From: Aestuariivita sp.
Lineage (GTDB): Bacteria > Pseudomonadota > Alphaproteobacteria > Rhodobacterales > Rhodobacteraceae
Assembly (NCBI RefSeq): GCF_021404545.1
Contig: NZ_JAAWWD010000040.1
Coordinates: 1-64,000 of the forward strand
Reading direction: 5' to 3'
DNA length: 64,000 bases
Below the pieces are notes generated by a model. The model made no database searches. It was not told the DNA's origin and worked only from the letters and a program-made list of their open reading frames with translations. The position numbers were made by a program, and so were the translations under genes. Positions 1 through 9,868 of this stretch are shown here, one piece after another. Position 1 is the stretch's first letter. Each line of letters begins with the position of its first letter.

Positions 1-492
1 GTTTTGCCCCCCACAGCCCCTGCCCCCCCCGACCCGGCCCATGATCCCCCCCCGCCCCATCCCCTCGCCCCCGCCGCCCGCTTCCTCTCCGGGTTGAAAG
101 ATCAGCGCCACCCGCCCCGAGAAGTTGCGCGTTTCGGCCAGATATCTCGCCGCCCCCAGCAGCATCGCGGTATGCCCGTCATGCCCGCAGGCATGCATGC
201 GCCCGGGATGGGTCGAGGCATAGGGCACTCCCGTTGCCTCTTCGATAGGCAGCGCGTCCATATCTGCGCGCAGGCCGATCGTAGGCCCCTCCCCCTGGCC
301 CTCGATGATTGCCACTATCCCGGTCTGGGCGATGCCTTCGTGGATCTCGTGCACACCAAAGCCGCGCAGCTGCTCGGCCACGAAGGCCGCCGTCTTGGGG
401 CACTCCAGCCCCAGCTCGGGAATGGTATGCAGATGCTGGCGCCAGGCGGCCATATCCTCGGCAAAGGATGAGATTCGGTTGATCACGGGCAT
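1..492 (-). CDS. M20 family amidohydrolase (hippurate hydrolase-like), 3' end cut by window edge
   Basis: N-terminal ~164 residues of a metal-dependent amidohydrolase/carboxypeptidase of the M20D type, which removes acyl groups from amino-acid amides. The start ATG is at 492, reading leftward. Visible family motifs are HTIPELGLEC near residue 21, GLRADMDALPIEEATG near residue 70, and the metal-binding HACGHDGHTAMLLGAA near residue 95, followed by LIFQPGEEAGGGGEGM. The family usually runs to about 385 residues, so more than half the gene lies outside the window. The last ~25 codons (positions 1-80) keep the frame but carry a run of G-rich substitutions at otherwise conserved sites, which looks like sequencing error rather than biology. 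Divergent from mazG. The family call is secure; the substrate is not known. Confidence 0.85.
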   Translation of the reverse strand, partial: MPVINRISSFAEDMAAWRQHLHTIPELGLECPKTAAFVAEQLRGFGVHEIHEGIAQTGIVAIIEGQGEGPTIGLRADMDALPIEEATGVPYASTHPGRMHACGHDGHTAMLLGAARYLAETRNFSGRVALIFQPGEEAGGGGEGMGRGGIMGRVGGGRGCGGQN

Positions 493-555
493 GGGCTGGA
501 CTCGGGGCTGTTGTTTCCGTCACATGCATCTGACACCAGACCGAGGCCGCCCGCA

Positions 556-1377
556 ATGCCTGACACCCCTCTGATCCACGACCAAACCGCCGGGATTGAA
601 CGGCTTTTGGAGATCATGCGCCGCCTGCGCGATCCCGAAACGGGCTGTCCGTGGGATATCGAACAGGATTTTGGCACCATCGCCCCCTACACCATCGAAG
701 AGGCCTATGAGGTCGCCGACGCCATCGAGCGCGCCGATTGGGCCGAGCTGGAAGGGGAGCTGGGTGATCTGCTGCTCCAGACCGTCTATCATACCCAGAT
801 GGGCACAGAGGCCGGGCATTTCACGTTTCAATCGGTGGTGCGGGCGATCTCGGACAAGATGGTTGCACGTCACCCGCATGTTTTCGGCGAGGAAAGCCGC
901 GACAAATCCGCGGACCAGCAAACCCGCGACTGGGAGGCGATCAAGGCCGCCGAACGCGCCGGAAAGGCGCAAAAAGGCGCGCTGGACGGTGTGGCCGTGG
1001 GCCTGCCTGCGCTGTTGCGCGCCTACAAGCTGCAAAAACGGGCCGCGCGCGTGGGCTTCGACTGGCCCCAGACCGCGCAGGTGCTGGACAAGATCGTCGA
1101 GGAGGCAGGCGAGCTGGCGCAGGCGCGCGACCATCTGAGCCCCGACAAGATCGAGGAGGAGTTTGGCGATCTTCTCTTTGTCGTTACCAATCTGGGCCGC
1201 CATCTGGGGGTGGAACCCGAAGCCGCGTTGCGCCGCACCAACGCGAAATTCACCCGGCGCTTTGCCTTTGTCGAAGCGGCGCTGGCCGCGCGCGGCAAAC
1301 GCCCCGAGGACAGCGATCTGGCGGAAATGGACGCGCTTTGGGATGCGGCCAAGGCCGCCGAACGCGACACGGCCTGA
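556..1377 (+). CDS. mazG: nucleoside triphosphate pyrophosphohydrolase MazG
   Basis: All-alpha NTP pyrophosphohydrolase that cleaves (d)NTPs to NMP and PPi as a housekeeping step. It is 273 residues, the normal length for the two-domain enterobacterial-type MazG. The first MazG domain has CPWDIEQ near residue 31 and the metal-binding EExxE (E48, E49, E52) followed by ELGD (E68, D71). The second domain has EEAGELAQA and EEEFGDLLFVVTNL near residues 180-215. I chose the ATG at 556 rather than an in-frame ATG at 511 because homologues begin just before the LIHDxxAGIERLLEIM segment. It stands alone, 63 bp from the divergent amidohydrolase. Family assignment is firm. Confidence 0.95.
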   Translation: MPDTPLIHDQTAGIERLLEIMRRLRDPETGCPWDIEQDFGTIAPYTIEEAYEVADAIERADWAELEGELGDLLLQTVYHTQMGTEAGHFTFQSVVRAISDKMVARHPHVFGEESRDKSADQQTRDWEAIKAAERAGKAQKGALDGVAVGLPALLRAYKLQKRAARVGFDWPQTAQVLDKIVEEAGELAQARDHLSPDKIEEEFGDLLFVVTNLGRHLGVEPEAALRRTNAKFTRRFAFVEAALAARGKRPEDSDLAEMDALWDAAKAAERDTA

Positions 1378-1606
1378 CACGGTGCGGAGACTTGTGGCGC
1401 TCCGCCTTGCCGTTTTGCCCGGTCGGCACCGCCGACCAGCCCCCACCCAGGCTCGGGGGCGGGTCTCGGTTCTTGAGCCCAGACGATGCAACAAGCCCAA
1501 AGCGTTTCGAGGAAAACCTGACCCCCTTTGTCGCCGCCTCTCCCTTCGGTCGAACGCAGAAAGTGATGATAAATGTCAGGTTGAACTCGAAAAGCTATTG
1601 GACGCG

Positions 1607-2473
1607 TCAAACGCCCCGCTCAAAAAGGCTGTTGCCGTCGAACTCCTGAACAAGGGCATACCCCGCCTCGCCCAGTGTCTTCATCAGCGGCAGCGACCAG
1701 ACCCGATCATGCACGGTTTCGAAGTAAAGCAGCCCCGGATGCAGCGCCGCATCGCCGGTGAGAACGGGCATCAGCACACGGTCTTCCAGCCCCTCCACAT
1801 CGACCTTGAGAAAATCGATGCGGCCCACCCCGGCTTCGGCCAGACAATCGCGCAAGGGGCGCAGCGCCACCTCGGCCCCTTCGGCGCCTTTCTTGTGCGG
1901 ATAGGCCTTGGTCACGCGCCCCTGGCCGAGATTGCCGTTGCGCGGGAAATAGAGCGCAGACCGCCCCTCCTCATCGCTCACGGCACACTCGAACACTGTC
2001 ACACCCTGGCCGGTGTTGAGCGCGATGTTGCGCTCCAGCCGGGCGCGCATCACCGGGTTGGGCTCAAACACGACCGAGCGCGTCCCCGGCCCGCCCGCCA
2101 CATGCAGCGGCAAAAAGAACGCGCCTGCATTCGCCCCCACATCGACGATCACGGGGGCGGTGCCGCGCAGCCGGTCGGCGATATGGGCGGTCGCCTCATG
2201 CTCGGGCGGCAGGCCGGTCTCCCACATCGTGAACTCGGTAAAATTGTCGCGCGGATGCACGATGAAGTCGCAGCCCATCGACCGCACCTGGGTGGGCGGC
2301 AGATAGGCGCGCAACAACCGCTTGGCCCAGGGTTTTTCAAACAGCGACCAGATCTGGCGCATCTTGGCATCCATGGCCGCATCGGCCACCGGTTCGTCTT
2401 CGGGATCTGGGGAAATCGGTCTGCTCCGTCTTCGTCGTGAGGGGGCACCGCCCGGATCGCGGCCCCTGTGCAT
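1607..2473 (-). CDS. FkbM family SAM-dependent methyltransferase
   Basis: Class I methyltransferase of the FkbM type, a family that O-methylates sugars or small molecules. The SAM-binding motif VIVDVGANAGAFFLPLH lies near residue 110, VVFEPNPVMRARLERNI (acidic ribose-binding loop) near residue 140, and the FkbM signature DFLKVDVEGLEDRVL near residue 220. The start is uncertain: the first ~30 codons are arginine/proline-rich and unlike the family, so an internal start at 2389 (GTG) or 2374 (ATG, MDAKMRQIW) may be the true one. Convergent with mazG and divergent from the nucleoside hydrolase. No glycan cluster is nearby, so the substrate cannot be inferred. The 229 bp between it and mazG hold nothing I can recognise. 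Confidence 0.85.
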   Translation of the reverse strand: MHRGRDPGGAPSRRRRSRPISPDPEDEPVADAAMDAKMRQIWSLFEKPWAKRLLRAYLPPTQVRSMGCDFIVHPRDNFTEFTMWETGLPPEHEATAHIADRLRGTAPVIVDVGANAGAFFLPLHVAGGPGTRSVVFEPNPVMRARLERNIALNTGQGVTVFECAVSDEEGRSALYFPRNGNLGQGRVTKAYPHKKGAEGAEVALRPLRDCLAEAGVGRIDFLKVDVEGLEDRVLMPVLTGDAALHPGLLYFETVHDRVWSLPLMKTLGEAGYALVQEFDGNSLFERGV

Positions 2474-2538
2474 TGCATGATGGTCTCATACAGGATTTAA
2501 CATGTCCGTCCTATCCCCGATAGCCAGCGAGAGGTTTC

Positions 2539-3480
2539 ATGGCACCGCGCAAGATCATCATCGACACCGATCCCGGGCAGGACGACGCCGTGGCCATCCT
2601 GTTGGCGCTGGCCAGCCCGGAACATATCGAGGTTCTTGGCATCACAGCGGTCGCAGGCAATGTGCCCCTGACCCTGACCGAGCGCAACGCCCGCATCGTG
2701 TGTGAACTGGCCGGGCGGCCCGATATGCAGGTCTTCGCAGGCTGTGACACGCCGCTGTCGCGTGCGCTGATCACGGCCGAACATGTGCATGGCAAGACCG
2801 GTCTCGATGGCCCGCAACTGCCCGACCCGGTGATGCCCTTGCAGAAGGGGCACGCGGTGGATTTCATTATCGATACGCTGCGGAACGCTCCAGCGGGCAC
2901 CGTCACACTCTGCCCGCTGGGCCCGCTCACCAATATCGCGACCGCGTTGGAACGCGCCCCCGATATCGCGGCGAAAGTGCAGGAAATCGCGCTGATGGGG
3001 GGCGCCTATTTCGAGGTGGGCAACATTACCCCTGCGGCTGAATTCAACATCTATGTCGATCCGGAAGCGGCTGATATCGTGTTTAAATCTGGCATTCCGA
3101 TCACGGTGATGCCGCTTGACGTGACCCATGGGGCGCTGATCACAGCGCCACGTGTCGCGGCATTTCGTGCAATGGGCACGCAGGTTGGCCGAATGGTGGC
3201 CGAATGGACCGATTTCTTTGAGCGGTTCGATAAGCAGAAATACGGCTCCGCCGGTGCGCCGCTGCACGACCCTTGCGTGATTGCCTATCTCATTCAGCCT
3301 GATCTCTTTTCCGGGCGCCATGTGAATGTGGAGGTCGAGACCACTTCCCCCCTGACATTGGGCATGACGGTCGCGGATTGGTGGGGTGTCACGGATCGTG
3401 CGCCCAACGCGATGTTCATGGGCGATGTGCAGGCGGATGCGTTCTTTGACCTGCTGACAGACAGATTGGCCCGGTTGTGA
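2539..3480 (+). CDS. inosine-uridine preferring nucleoside hydrolase
   Basis: Calcium-dependent ribonucleoside hydrolase that splits the N-glycosidic bond of nucleosides for base salvage. At 313 residues it has the family length. The N-terminal metal motif DTDPGQDDA (residues 9-17) matches the DxDxGxDD signature, VAGNVPL follows near residue 40, and ALMGGAYFEVGNITPAAEFN near residue 153 is the conserved metal/ribose region. A purine-rich Shine-Dalgarno (GAGAGG) precedes the ATG. Its stop overlaps the GTG start of the downstream acetyltransferase by 4 bp, so the two are translationally coupled. Purine or pyrimidine preference cannot be read from sequence. Confidence 0.93.
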   Translation: MAPRKIIIDTDPGQDDAVAILLALASPEHIEVLGITAVAGNVPLTLTERNARIVCELAGRPDMQVFAGCDTPLSRALITAEHVHGKTGLDGPQLPDPVMPLQKGHAVDFIIDTLRNAPAGTVTLCPLGPLTNIATALERAPDIAAKVQEIALMGGAYFEVGNITPAAEFNIYVDPEAADIVFKSGIPITVMPLDVTHGALITAPRVAAFRAMGTQVGRMVAEWTDFFERFDKQKYGSAGAPLHDPCVIAYLIQPDLFSGRHVNVEVETTSPLTLGMTVADWWGVTDRAPNAMFMGDVQADAFFDLLTDRLARL

Positions 3481-3929
3481 GCGCCTCTCTCCATCTGGCG
3501 GGGCCAGCGGACCTGGACCGGCTGATCCCGCTTGTCGCCGCCTTTCATTCCGAGATGGACATTGTCCAGGACGACACGACGCGCCGCGCCGCCTTGCACC
3601 CCTTGCTGGAGGGCAGCCCACATGGCGCGGCCTATCTGATCGGGCCGGGCCGGGCGCCCATCGGATATGTGGTGATCACCTTTGGCTGGTCGGTTGAGTT
3701 TGGCGGGCTCGATGGCTTTGTCGACGAGATCTTCATTCGTCCCACGGTGCGCGGGCGCGGCATTGCGAGCGAAGTGCTGCTGGCCCTGCCGCGCGCATTG
3801 GCCGGTGCAGGGTTACGGGCGCTGCATCTGGAAGTGGATCGCGACGACACGGCGGCACAGCGCCTTTATGCCAAAACCGGGTTTGCCGCGCGGCCCCGCT
3901 ATATGCTGATGACACGCCCTTTTCCTTGA
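3477..3929 (+). CDS. GNAT family N-acetyltransferase
   Basis: 150-residue acetyl-CoA-dependent acetyltransferase. It starts at GTG 3477 inside the GTGA overlap with the nucleoside hydrolase stop. The C-terminal half has the GNAT core: [17 protein letters not shown] (motif A, with the RxxGxG/A pyrophosphate loop) near residues 82-98 and [20 protein letters not shown] (motif B) near residues 127-146. Coupling to a nucleoside hydrolase suggests a shared salvage or modification role, but that is inference; the acceptor is unknown. Confidence 0.85.
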   Translation: MSASLHLAGPADLDRLIPLVAAFHSEMDIVQDDTTRRAALHPLLEGSPHGAAYLIGPGRAPIGYVVITFGWSVEFGGLDGFVDEIFIRPTVRGRGIASEVLLALPRALAGAGLRALHLEVDRDDTAAQRLYAKTGFAARPRYMLMTRPFP

Positions 3930-3954
3930 GGCGAAATGCGTCTATCTCAGCCCC

Positions 3955-5370
3955 ATGACCTTGCGCTTTGACAACAGCTATGCCGCCCTTCCGCCTGCGT
4001 TTTTCTCGCGGCTCGACCCGACACCAGTGCGTGCGCCGCGGCTTTTGGCGTTCAACGACGATCTGGCCGCGGTGATGGGGATCTCGCGCGCCGATCTGCC
4101 GGATCTCGCCGCGATCTTTGGCGGCAATGCGGTGCCAGAAGGCGCGGCCCCGCTGGCCCAGCTTTATGCCGGACATCAGTTCGGCAACTGGAACCCGCAG
4201 CTGGGCGACGGGCGCGCGATCCTTCTGGGCGAAGTGCTGGGCGCCGATGGGATCCGCCGCGATGTTCAGCTCAAAGGCTCCGGCCCGACGCCTTATTCGC
4301 GCATGGGCGACGGGCGCGCCTGGTTGGGGCCGGTGCTGCGCGAATATGTGGTGAGCGAGGCCATGCATGCGCTGGGCATCCCCACCACGCGCGCGCTGGC
4401 AGCCGTGGAAACCGGAGAACCCGTCTATCGCGAGGATGGCGCCCTGCCCGGCGCGGTCCTGACGCGCGTGGCGGCCAGCCATGTGCGCGTGGGCACATTC
4501 CAGATCTTCGCCGCGCGCGGAGAGGTTCACAACCTGCGCACGCTGACCGATTACGCCATCGCCCGCCATTACCCGGATGCCGAGGGTCCGATGGGCCTGT
4601 TGAGCGCGGTTCGGGATGCGCAGGCGCGGCTGATCGCGGCCTGGATGAGCGTGGGCTTCATCCACGGGGTGATGAACACAGACAATTGCGCGATATCCGG
4701 TGAGACGATTGATTATGGGCCCTGCGCGTTTCTGGATATCTATCACCCCGAAACGGTGTTCTCCTCGATAGATCGGTTTGGACGTTATGCCTATTCCAAC
4801 CAGCCCGATATCGTGGTCTGGAATCTGGCGCAGCTGGCCACCGCGCTGATCCAGCAGATGGTCGATAAAGAAGCTGCCGTCGAAGAGGCCACCGCGATCG
4901 TCCACGCCATGCCCGGACTGATCCAAACGCATTGGTCCGAGATTTTCTTGCGAAAGATCGGTATCGCACATGCCCAGGACGGCGATCTTGACCTGGTGAC
5001 GGGGCTTTTGGAGCGGATGGCGAAACACCAGGCCGACTTTACCAACACGTTCCGCAGCCTCCCCGGCGCGGCCGCGCGCGATCAATTCAGCGATCCGGGC
5101 GCGTTTGATCAGTGGGCGGAGACATGGCATGCGCGGCTGACCCGCGAGGCCGATCCGGCCCGTGTGATGGAGGCCGCCAACCCCGCGTTCATCCCGCGCA
5201 ATCACCGGATCGAACAGATGATCGAAGCGGCGGTAGGCGGGGATTATACGCTGTTCGACCGGCTCACTGCGGTGCTCGCGCGACCCTTCGAAGATCAACC
5301 GGAACATGCGGATCTGCAACGCCCTCCGACCCCGGAGGAGGTCGTCGCCGCCACGTTCTGCGGAACCTGA
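3955..5370 (+). CDS. selO: protein adenylyltransferase SelO (YdiU/UPF0061)
   Basis: SelO pseudokinase, which transfers AMP from ATP to Ser/Thr/Tyr of target proteins and is linked to redox homeostasis. At 471 residues it has the bacterial length. Seen: [20 protein letters not shown] near residue 67, [17 protein letters not shown] near residue 106 (nucleotide loop), HGVMNTDN near residue 236 with the metal-binding Asn, and DYGPCAFLD near residue 255 with the metal-binding Asp. The C-terminus ends in the family-typical TFCGT, whose cysteine in E. coli SelO forms a regulatory disulfide. It sits 25 bp after the GNAT gene and is followed by a hairpin terminator at 5395. Confidence 0.95.
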   Translation: MTLRFDNSYAALPPAFFSRLDPTPVRAPRLLAFNDDLAAVMGISRADLPDLAAIFGGNAVPEGAAPLAQLYAGHQFGNWNPQLGDGRAILLGEVLGADGIRRDVQLKGSGPTPYSRMGDGRAWLGPVLREYVVSEAMHALGIPTTRALAAVETGEPVYREDGALPGAVLTRVAASHVRVGTFQIFAARGEVHNLRTLTDYAIARHYPDAEGPMGLLSAVRDAQARLIAAWMSVGFIHGVMNTDNCAISGETIDYGPCAFLDIYHPETVFSSIDRFGRYAYSNQPDIVVWNLAQLATALIQQMVDKEAAVEEATAIVHAMPGLIQTHWSEIFLRKIGIAHAQDGDLDLVTGLLERMAKHQADFTNTFRSLPGAAARDQFSDPGAFDQWAETWHARLTREADPARVMEAANPAFIPRNHRIEQMIEAAVGGDYTLFDRLTAVLARPFEDQPEHADLQRPPTPEEVVAATFCGT

Positions 5371-5394
5371 GCGATCGGATAAGGGATGGGTATT

Positions 5395-5438
5395 GCGAGG
5401 CTCTGCCTCGCGCTCCGGGAATATTTATGGCCAGAAAA
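5395..5438 (+). terminator. selO terminator: hairpin plus conserved TATTT-TGGC tail (dispersed repeat, copy A)
   Basis: A 7-bp perfect stem (GCGAGGC 5395-5401, loop TCT, GCCTCGC 5405-5411) begins 25 nt after the selO stop. It is followed by a tail, GGGAATATTTATGGCCAGAA, running to about 5438. The same hairpin-plus-tail layout occurs on the other strand behind ccmE (38341-38390), so this looks like a repeated terminator-type element. Confidence 0.55.
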
Positions 5439-5777
5439 AGCCCTATTGGGACGTCCCGGAGGGCCCGGTTCGCGCGCCAGAAAAAAGGGGGGCCAGAGCC
5501 CCCCTTGTGAGTTTCGCCACTCAGGCTCAGTAGTTTACCGCCCGGTGTTTTTTGCCTGCGGCCTGAGCGTCGTCCGGGGTGAGCGCACCCACCCCTTGTC
5601 CCGTGAGAAATCCGGGATTTCTCGCGGAGTGAGACAGAGCCGGTTTTCGACAGAAAACCTGCGGAGCCTCACCCCGCCGGGTGTCTGGGAGGGCCGATCC
5701 GGCCCGTCCCCTTGTGTCGTCGGGGCCGGACCAAAGGCCCTTTGCCCCTTCACATCCCAAAAAGGGGTGCGATCCGT
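5439..5777. other. intergenic region between selO and nrdJ, no gene supported
   Basis: About 340 bp separate the two convergent genes. I see no credible coding sequence: the short open frames here lack ribosome-binding sites and family features. It contains a terminator-like hairpin (5481-5504, minus strand) and a near-perfect palindrome at 5605-5623 (8-bp arms GAGAAATC/GATTTCTC around CGG). The rest looks like unstructured GC-rich sequence. Confidence 0.6.
5481..5504 (-). terminator. Rho-independent terminator, minus strand, downstream of nrdJ
   Basis: Stem GGGGGGC (5487-5493) / GCCCCCC (5498-5504) with loop CAGA. On the minus strand it is followed by six T (complement of A 5481-5486). It is about 270 nt beyond the nrdJ stop and is the first good terminator in that direction. 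Confidence 0.6.
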
Positions 5778-8700
5778 CTAGCTACACCCCGATGTCGCAC
5801 CGCAGGTGTTGCATTTCATGCAGGTGCCGTTGCGCACCAGCGTATAGTTGCCGCACTCACCGCAGGCTTCGCCCTCATAGCCTTGCATCTTGGCTTTGGT
5901 GCGCGGGTCGATTTCCACCGTGCCGATGGCCATCGCGGTTGTCGTCGTGGTCAGCTCTGCCGTCACCGTTTCAGGCACCAGGCTTTGCAGCGCCTCGACC
6001 GGGTTGCCAGAGGTGTCGAGCGCGGTCGCCCCGACCGTCTGGCCGCCCCGCAGCACCACCAGTTCCTGTGGCAGGCGCTTGCGCAGATAGCCCGTTGAGC
6101 TGATTTGTTTCAGCACCTCCAATGACTTGGACGCTGCCGTATCGCTGAGCTCGGAAATGTTGGCCACCCCTTCCTCGGCGCCGCGGCCCAGATCGTCAAA
6201 GCTCGCCCCTTCGGGTTTGACATGTGCCAGATCGGTCCGGTCGAGATAGGACACGGCCAATTCGCGAAACACGTAGTCCAGGATCGAGGTCGCGTTCTTG
6301 ATCGAATCGTTGCCCTGGACCATGCCGGCCGGTTCGAACTTGGTGAAGGTGAAGGCATCCACGAACTCCTCCAGCGGCACGCCGTATTGCAGGCCAACCG
6401 AGACGGCGATGGCGAAATTGTTCATCATCGCCCGGAAGCCCGCACCTTCCTTGTGCATGTCGATGAAGATCTCGCCCAGGTTGCCATCCTCATACTCGCC
6501 CGTGCGCAGATAGACCTTGTGCCCGCCGACGATGGCTTTCTGGGTATAGCCCTTGCGCCGTTGCGGCATCTTTTCGCGGTGGCTGCGCACGATCTCCTTG
6601 ACGATGACTTTTTCGATCACCTTCTCGGCCAGCACCGCGGCCTTTTCGGCGGGGCTGCCGCTTTCCAGGATCTCGGCTGCGTCCTCGTCATCCTCGACCA
6701 GGGCCGCCGCCAGGGGTTGCGACAGCTTCGAGCCGTCGCGGTAGAGCGCGTTGGCTTTCACACCCAGGGACCAGCTCAGCTCATAGGCCTTTTGACAATC
6801 CTCGATCGTGGCATCGTTGGGCATGTTGATGGTCTTGGAGATCGCGCCCGAGATGAAGCTCTGCGCGGCGGCCATCATGGTGATGTGGCTGTTGACCGAC
6901 AAGAAGCGCTTGCCCTTCTTGCCGCAAGGGTTGGCGCAATCGAAGATGCGATAGTGCTGCTCTTTCAGATGCGGCGCCCCTTCAAGGGTCATGGTGCCAC
7001 AGACGTGATCGTTGGCCGCCTCGATATCTGCCCGGGAAAAGCCCAGATGCCGCAAAAGATCAAAGGTCGGATCGTTCAGCTTGGCCGCCGGGATGCCCAG
7101 GACCTGAGTGCAGAACTCCTCACCCAGCGTCCACTGATTGAACACGAACCGGATGTCGAAGGCCTGCGCCAGCGCCGCGTCCACCTTGGCCAGTTCGTTT
7201 GACCCAAACCCGTGACCCGCCAGCGAGGTGTGGTTGATCCCCGGCGCGTTCCCGATGGTGCCGTGACCCACCGCATAGGAGACGATTTCTTCGATCTGGG
7301 CCGAGCCATAGCCCAGCTTTTCCAAAGCGGCTGGAACGGATTGGTTGATGATCTTAAAGTAACCGCCGCCCGCGAGCTTCTTGAATTTCACCAGTGCGAA
7401 ATCCGGCTCGATCCCGGTGGTGTCGCAATCCATCACCAGGCCGATCGTGCCGGTGGGCGCGATGACGGTCGCTTGCGCGTTTCTAAACCCATGCGCCTCA
7501 CCCAGTTTCAGCGCCTCGTCCCAGGTCGACATCGCGATATCGACCAGGCGGCCATCGGGGCAATTGGCGTGATCCAGCGGCACCGGCGTGACGTTCACCT
7601 CCTCATAGCCGGAGGTCGCGCCATAGGCCGCATTGCGGTGATTGCGGATCACGCGCAGCATGTTGTCGGCATTCTTGGCATAGCCGGGGAACGGCCCCAG
7701 CTCTCCGGCCATCTCAGCGCTGGTGGCATAGGACACGCCGGTCATGATCGCCGTCAGCGCCCCGCACAGCGCACGACCCTCGTCGCTGTCATAGCCATAT
7801 CCCATATTCATCAGAAGACCGCCGATATTGGCGTATCCCAGACCCAGCGTGCGGAAATCATAGGACCGCTGCGCGATCTCGCGGCTGGGAAACTGCGCCA
7901 TCAGCACCGAGATTTCCAGCGTCACGGTCCAGAGCCGCGTGGCATGCATGTAATCCTCGACCTCGAACGCATCGTCCTTGAGGAAGGTTAGCAGGTTCAT
8001 CGACGCCAGGTTGCAGGCCGTGTCATCAAGAAACATGTATTCCGAGCATGGGTTCGACCCACGGATCGGCCCGTCAGCGGGGCAGGTGTGCCAGGCATTC
8101 ACGGTGTCGTGGTACTGGATGCCCGGATCGGCGCAGGCCCAGGCCGCGTGCCCGACCTTCTCCCACAGATCGCGCGCTTTGACGGTCTTGATCACCTCGC
8201 CATTGACGCGGCTGATCAGCTCCCAATCGGCATCCTTTTCCACCGCATAGAGGAAGGCATCGGTCACGCGGATGGAGTTGTTGGAGTTTTGCCCCGAGAC
8301 CGAGCTGTAGGCCTCGGAATCCCAATCGGTGTCATAGGTCGGAAATTCGATGCTGGTATGGCCCTGCTTGGCGTAATCCAGCACGCGCTTGACGTAGGTC
8401 TCGGGGATCGCGACCTTCTTGGCCTCGCGGATGGCCTGTTTCAAAGCCTCGTTCTTTTTGGGATCATAGGCATCCTCGACCGCACCGTCCCAGGCCTTGA
8501 TCGCGGCAAAGAGGCTGTTGAGACGCTGCTCATGCATCTTGGAGCCTGCGACGATCGAGGCGACCTTCTGCTCCTCCACGACCTTCCAGTTGATGAATTC
8601 CTCGATATCGGGATGGTCCGCATCGACGATCACCATCTTGGCCGCGCGCCGCGTGGTGCCACCCGATTTGATGGCCCCCGCCGCACGGTCGCCGATTTTC

Positions 8701-9452
8701 AGAAAGCCCATCAGACCGGAGGATTTCCCGCCGCCCGACAGCTTTTCGCCCTCGCCGCGCAACAGCGAGAAATTGGTGCCCGTTCCTGAGCCGTACTTGA
8801 ACAGCCGCGCCTCACGCACCCACAAGTCCATGATGCCGCCTTCATTCACCAGATCGTCCTGCACGCCCTGAATAAAGCAGGCATGCGGCTGGGGATGCTC
8901 ATAGGAGGATTTCGACTTGGTCAGCTTGCCGGTCTTGTAATCGACATAATGGTGGCCTTGTGCGGGCCCGTCGATGCCATAGGCCCAATGCAGACCGGTG
9001 TTGAACCACTGGGGCGAGTTCGGGGCCGCCTTTTGCGTGGCCAGCATGAAGCGCATCTCGTCGAAATAGGCGCGCGCGTCCTCCTCGGTCGAGAAATAGC
9101 CGCCTTTCCAGCCCCAATAGGCCCAGGCGCCTGCGAGACGGTCAAACACCTGCTTGGAGGACGTTTCTCCGCCGAACGCCACATCATCGCCATCCGGGAC
9201 AGAGCGCCACAGGAATTCGGGAACGCCCTTCTCCTTGACCTTTTTCAGACGGCTGGGAACGCCCGCCTTGCGGAAGTATTTCTGCGCGATCACATCGCTT
9301 GCGACTTGCGACCAGCTGGACGGAATTTCGATATTCTCCAACCGGAACACGATGGATCCATCGGGGTTGCGAATCTCCGACGTGGCCTGAATGAAATCCA
9401 GATCCGCATAGGCATCCTGACCGGCTGTGGTGAATTTTCTCTCAATTTGCAT
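5778..9452 (-). CDS. nrdJ: vitamin B12-dependent (class II) ribonucleoside-diphosphate reductase NrdJ
   Basis: Adenosylcobalamin-dependent ribonucleotide reductase that makes deoxynucleotides without an oxygen-sensitive activase or a separate radical subunit. 1224 residues, typical of the long alphaproteobacterial form. The finger-loop region [20 protein letters not shown] lies near residue 465, followed by the barrel segment [20 protein letters not shown] near residue 665. A C-terminal TSCPD-type domain ([20 protein letters not shown]) starts near residue 990, and the protein ends in a zinc-ribbon-like [13 protein letters not shown] with the redox cysteines. It is monocistronic, with a ~500-bp upstream region holding palindromes that could be NrdR sites. 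No cobalamin riboswitch is recognisable upstream. Confidence 0.97.
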   Translation of the reverse strand: MQIERKFTTAGQDAYADLDFIQATSEIRNPDGSIVFRLENIEIPSSWSQVASDVIAQKYFRKAGVPSRLKKVKEKGVPEFLWRSVPDGDDVAFGGETSSKQVFDRLAGAWAYWGWKGGYFSTEEDARAYFDEMRFMLATQKAAPNSPQWFNTGLHWAYGIDGPAQGHHYVDYKTGKLTKSKSSYEHPQPHACFIQGVQDDLVNEGGIMDLWVREARLFKYGSGTGTNFSLLRGEGEKLSGGGKSSGLMGFLKIGDRAAGAIKSGGTTRRAAKMVIVDADHPDIEEFINWKVVEEQKVASIVAGSKMHEQRLNSLFAAIKAWDGAVEDAYDPKKNEALKQAIREAKKVAIPETYVKRVLDYAKQGHTSIEFPTYDTDWDSEAYSSVSGQNSNNSIRVTDAFLYAVEKDADWELISRVNGEVIKTVKARDLWEKVGHAAWACADPGIQYHDTVNAWHTCPADGPIRGSNPCSEYMFLDDTACNLASMNLLTFLKDDAFEVEDYMHATRLWTVTLEISVLMAQFPSREIAQRSYDFRTLGLGYANIGGLLMNMGYGYDSDEGRALCGALTAIMTGVSYATSAEMAGELGPFPGYAKNADNMLRVIRNHRNAAYGATSGYEEVNVTPVPLDHANCPDGRLVDIAMSTWDEALKLGEAHGFRNAQATVIAPTGTIGLVMDCDTTGIEPDFALVKFKKLAGGGYFKIINQSVPAALEKLGYGSAQIEEIVSYAVGHGTIGNAPGINHTSLAGHGFGSNELAKVDAALAQAFDIRFVFNQWTLGEEFCTQVLGIPAAKLNDPTFDLLRHLGFSRADIEAANDHVCGTMTLEGAPHLKEQHYRIFDCANPCGKKGKRFLSVNSHITMMAAAQSFISGAISKTINMPNDATIEDCQKAYELSWSLGVKANALYRDGSKLSQPLAAALVEDDEDAAEILESGSPAEKAAVLAEKVIEKVIVKEIVRSHREKMPQRRKGYTQKAIVGGHKVYLRTGEYEDGNLGEIFIDMHKEGAGFRAMMNNFAIAVSVGLQYGVPLEEFVDAFTFTKFEPAGMVQGNDSIKNATSILDYVFRELAVSYLDRTDLAHVKPEGASFDDLGRGAEEGVANISELSDTAASKSLEVLKQISSTGYLRKRLPQELVVLRGGQTVGATALDTSGNPVEALQSLVPETVTAELTTTTTAMAIGTVEIDPRTKAKMQGYEGEACGECGNYTLVRNGTCMKCNTCGATSGCS

Positions 9453-9640
9453 CTGCGCTGCCTCTGTTCAGCTCGTCCCAGTTTTTGTCCGCGCAGTTCT
9501 TGCGCGTGTCCCGTCGCCTCGGATCGGTCCGGCCATGCCTGTCCCGGCATTCCACAACGCTCAGAGCGCGCGGAGCATCCATCTTCTCAGACTGTCTCGG
9601 CGTGTTACCGTCCCAACCGTCGTCGCCTCCCTGGCTTCTG

Positions 9641-9684
9641 ACTACCAGATGTAGTGGCGATGCGACCGGCCAACACAACTTGGC
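9641..9684 (-). promoter_or_regulatory. putative NrdR-type operator palindromes upstream of nrdJ
   Basis: ACTAC-CAGAT-GTAGT (9641-9655) is a perfect 5-bp inverted repeat; read on the minus strand as CACTACATCTGGTAGT it resembles an NrdR box (consensus roughly ACACWATATATWGTGT). A second palindrome, GCCAACACAACTTGGC (9669-9684), is centred about 28 bp away, close to but not exactly the usual 31-32 bp spacing of paired NrdR boxes. The position, ~190-230 bp before the nrdJ ATG, fits a promoter with a long leader. Confidence 0.4.
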
Positions 9685-9868
9685 GTATTCTGCCCCATAC
9701 CGTCAACGAGAATTTTTCGTAAATCGGGATTCTTTTCTGTTGACCAAAGCCCCCGCTGATCCGGGTTACGCGGGGCAGTGATTCATCCCCAAACTTGCCC
9801 CCAGGGTGCACCCGGAGAGCAATCGGGTTTTGTCCTTTGTCACAAATCGTTTAGAGACGGCAGTTAGG

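Noticed and set aside
520-1500. Long open frames antisense to mazG, nrdJ, ccmF, argC and many others
   Set aside because: They are typical GC-rich shadows: Arg/His/Gly-rich translations with no motifs, fully inside genes with clear family matches.
5527-5760. 77-codon open frame in the selO-nrdJ intergenic region
   Set aside because: Several overlapping frames of similar length exist here with no coding signal or conserved motif; none supported.
9442-9678. 78-codon open frame overlapping the nrdJ start (minus strand)
   Set aside because: Arg-rich, no ribosome-binding site, no domain features; reads as leader sequence in a GC-rich genome.
9453-9700. Cobalamin riboswitch upstream of the B12-dependent nrdJ
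   Set aside because: AGCCAGGGAGGC on the minus strand superficially recalls the B12 box, but the conserved core (AGCCAGGAGACCTGCC-type box with the preceding GCCACTG and GGTGC elements in order) is not present.
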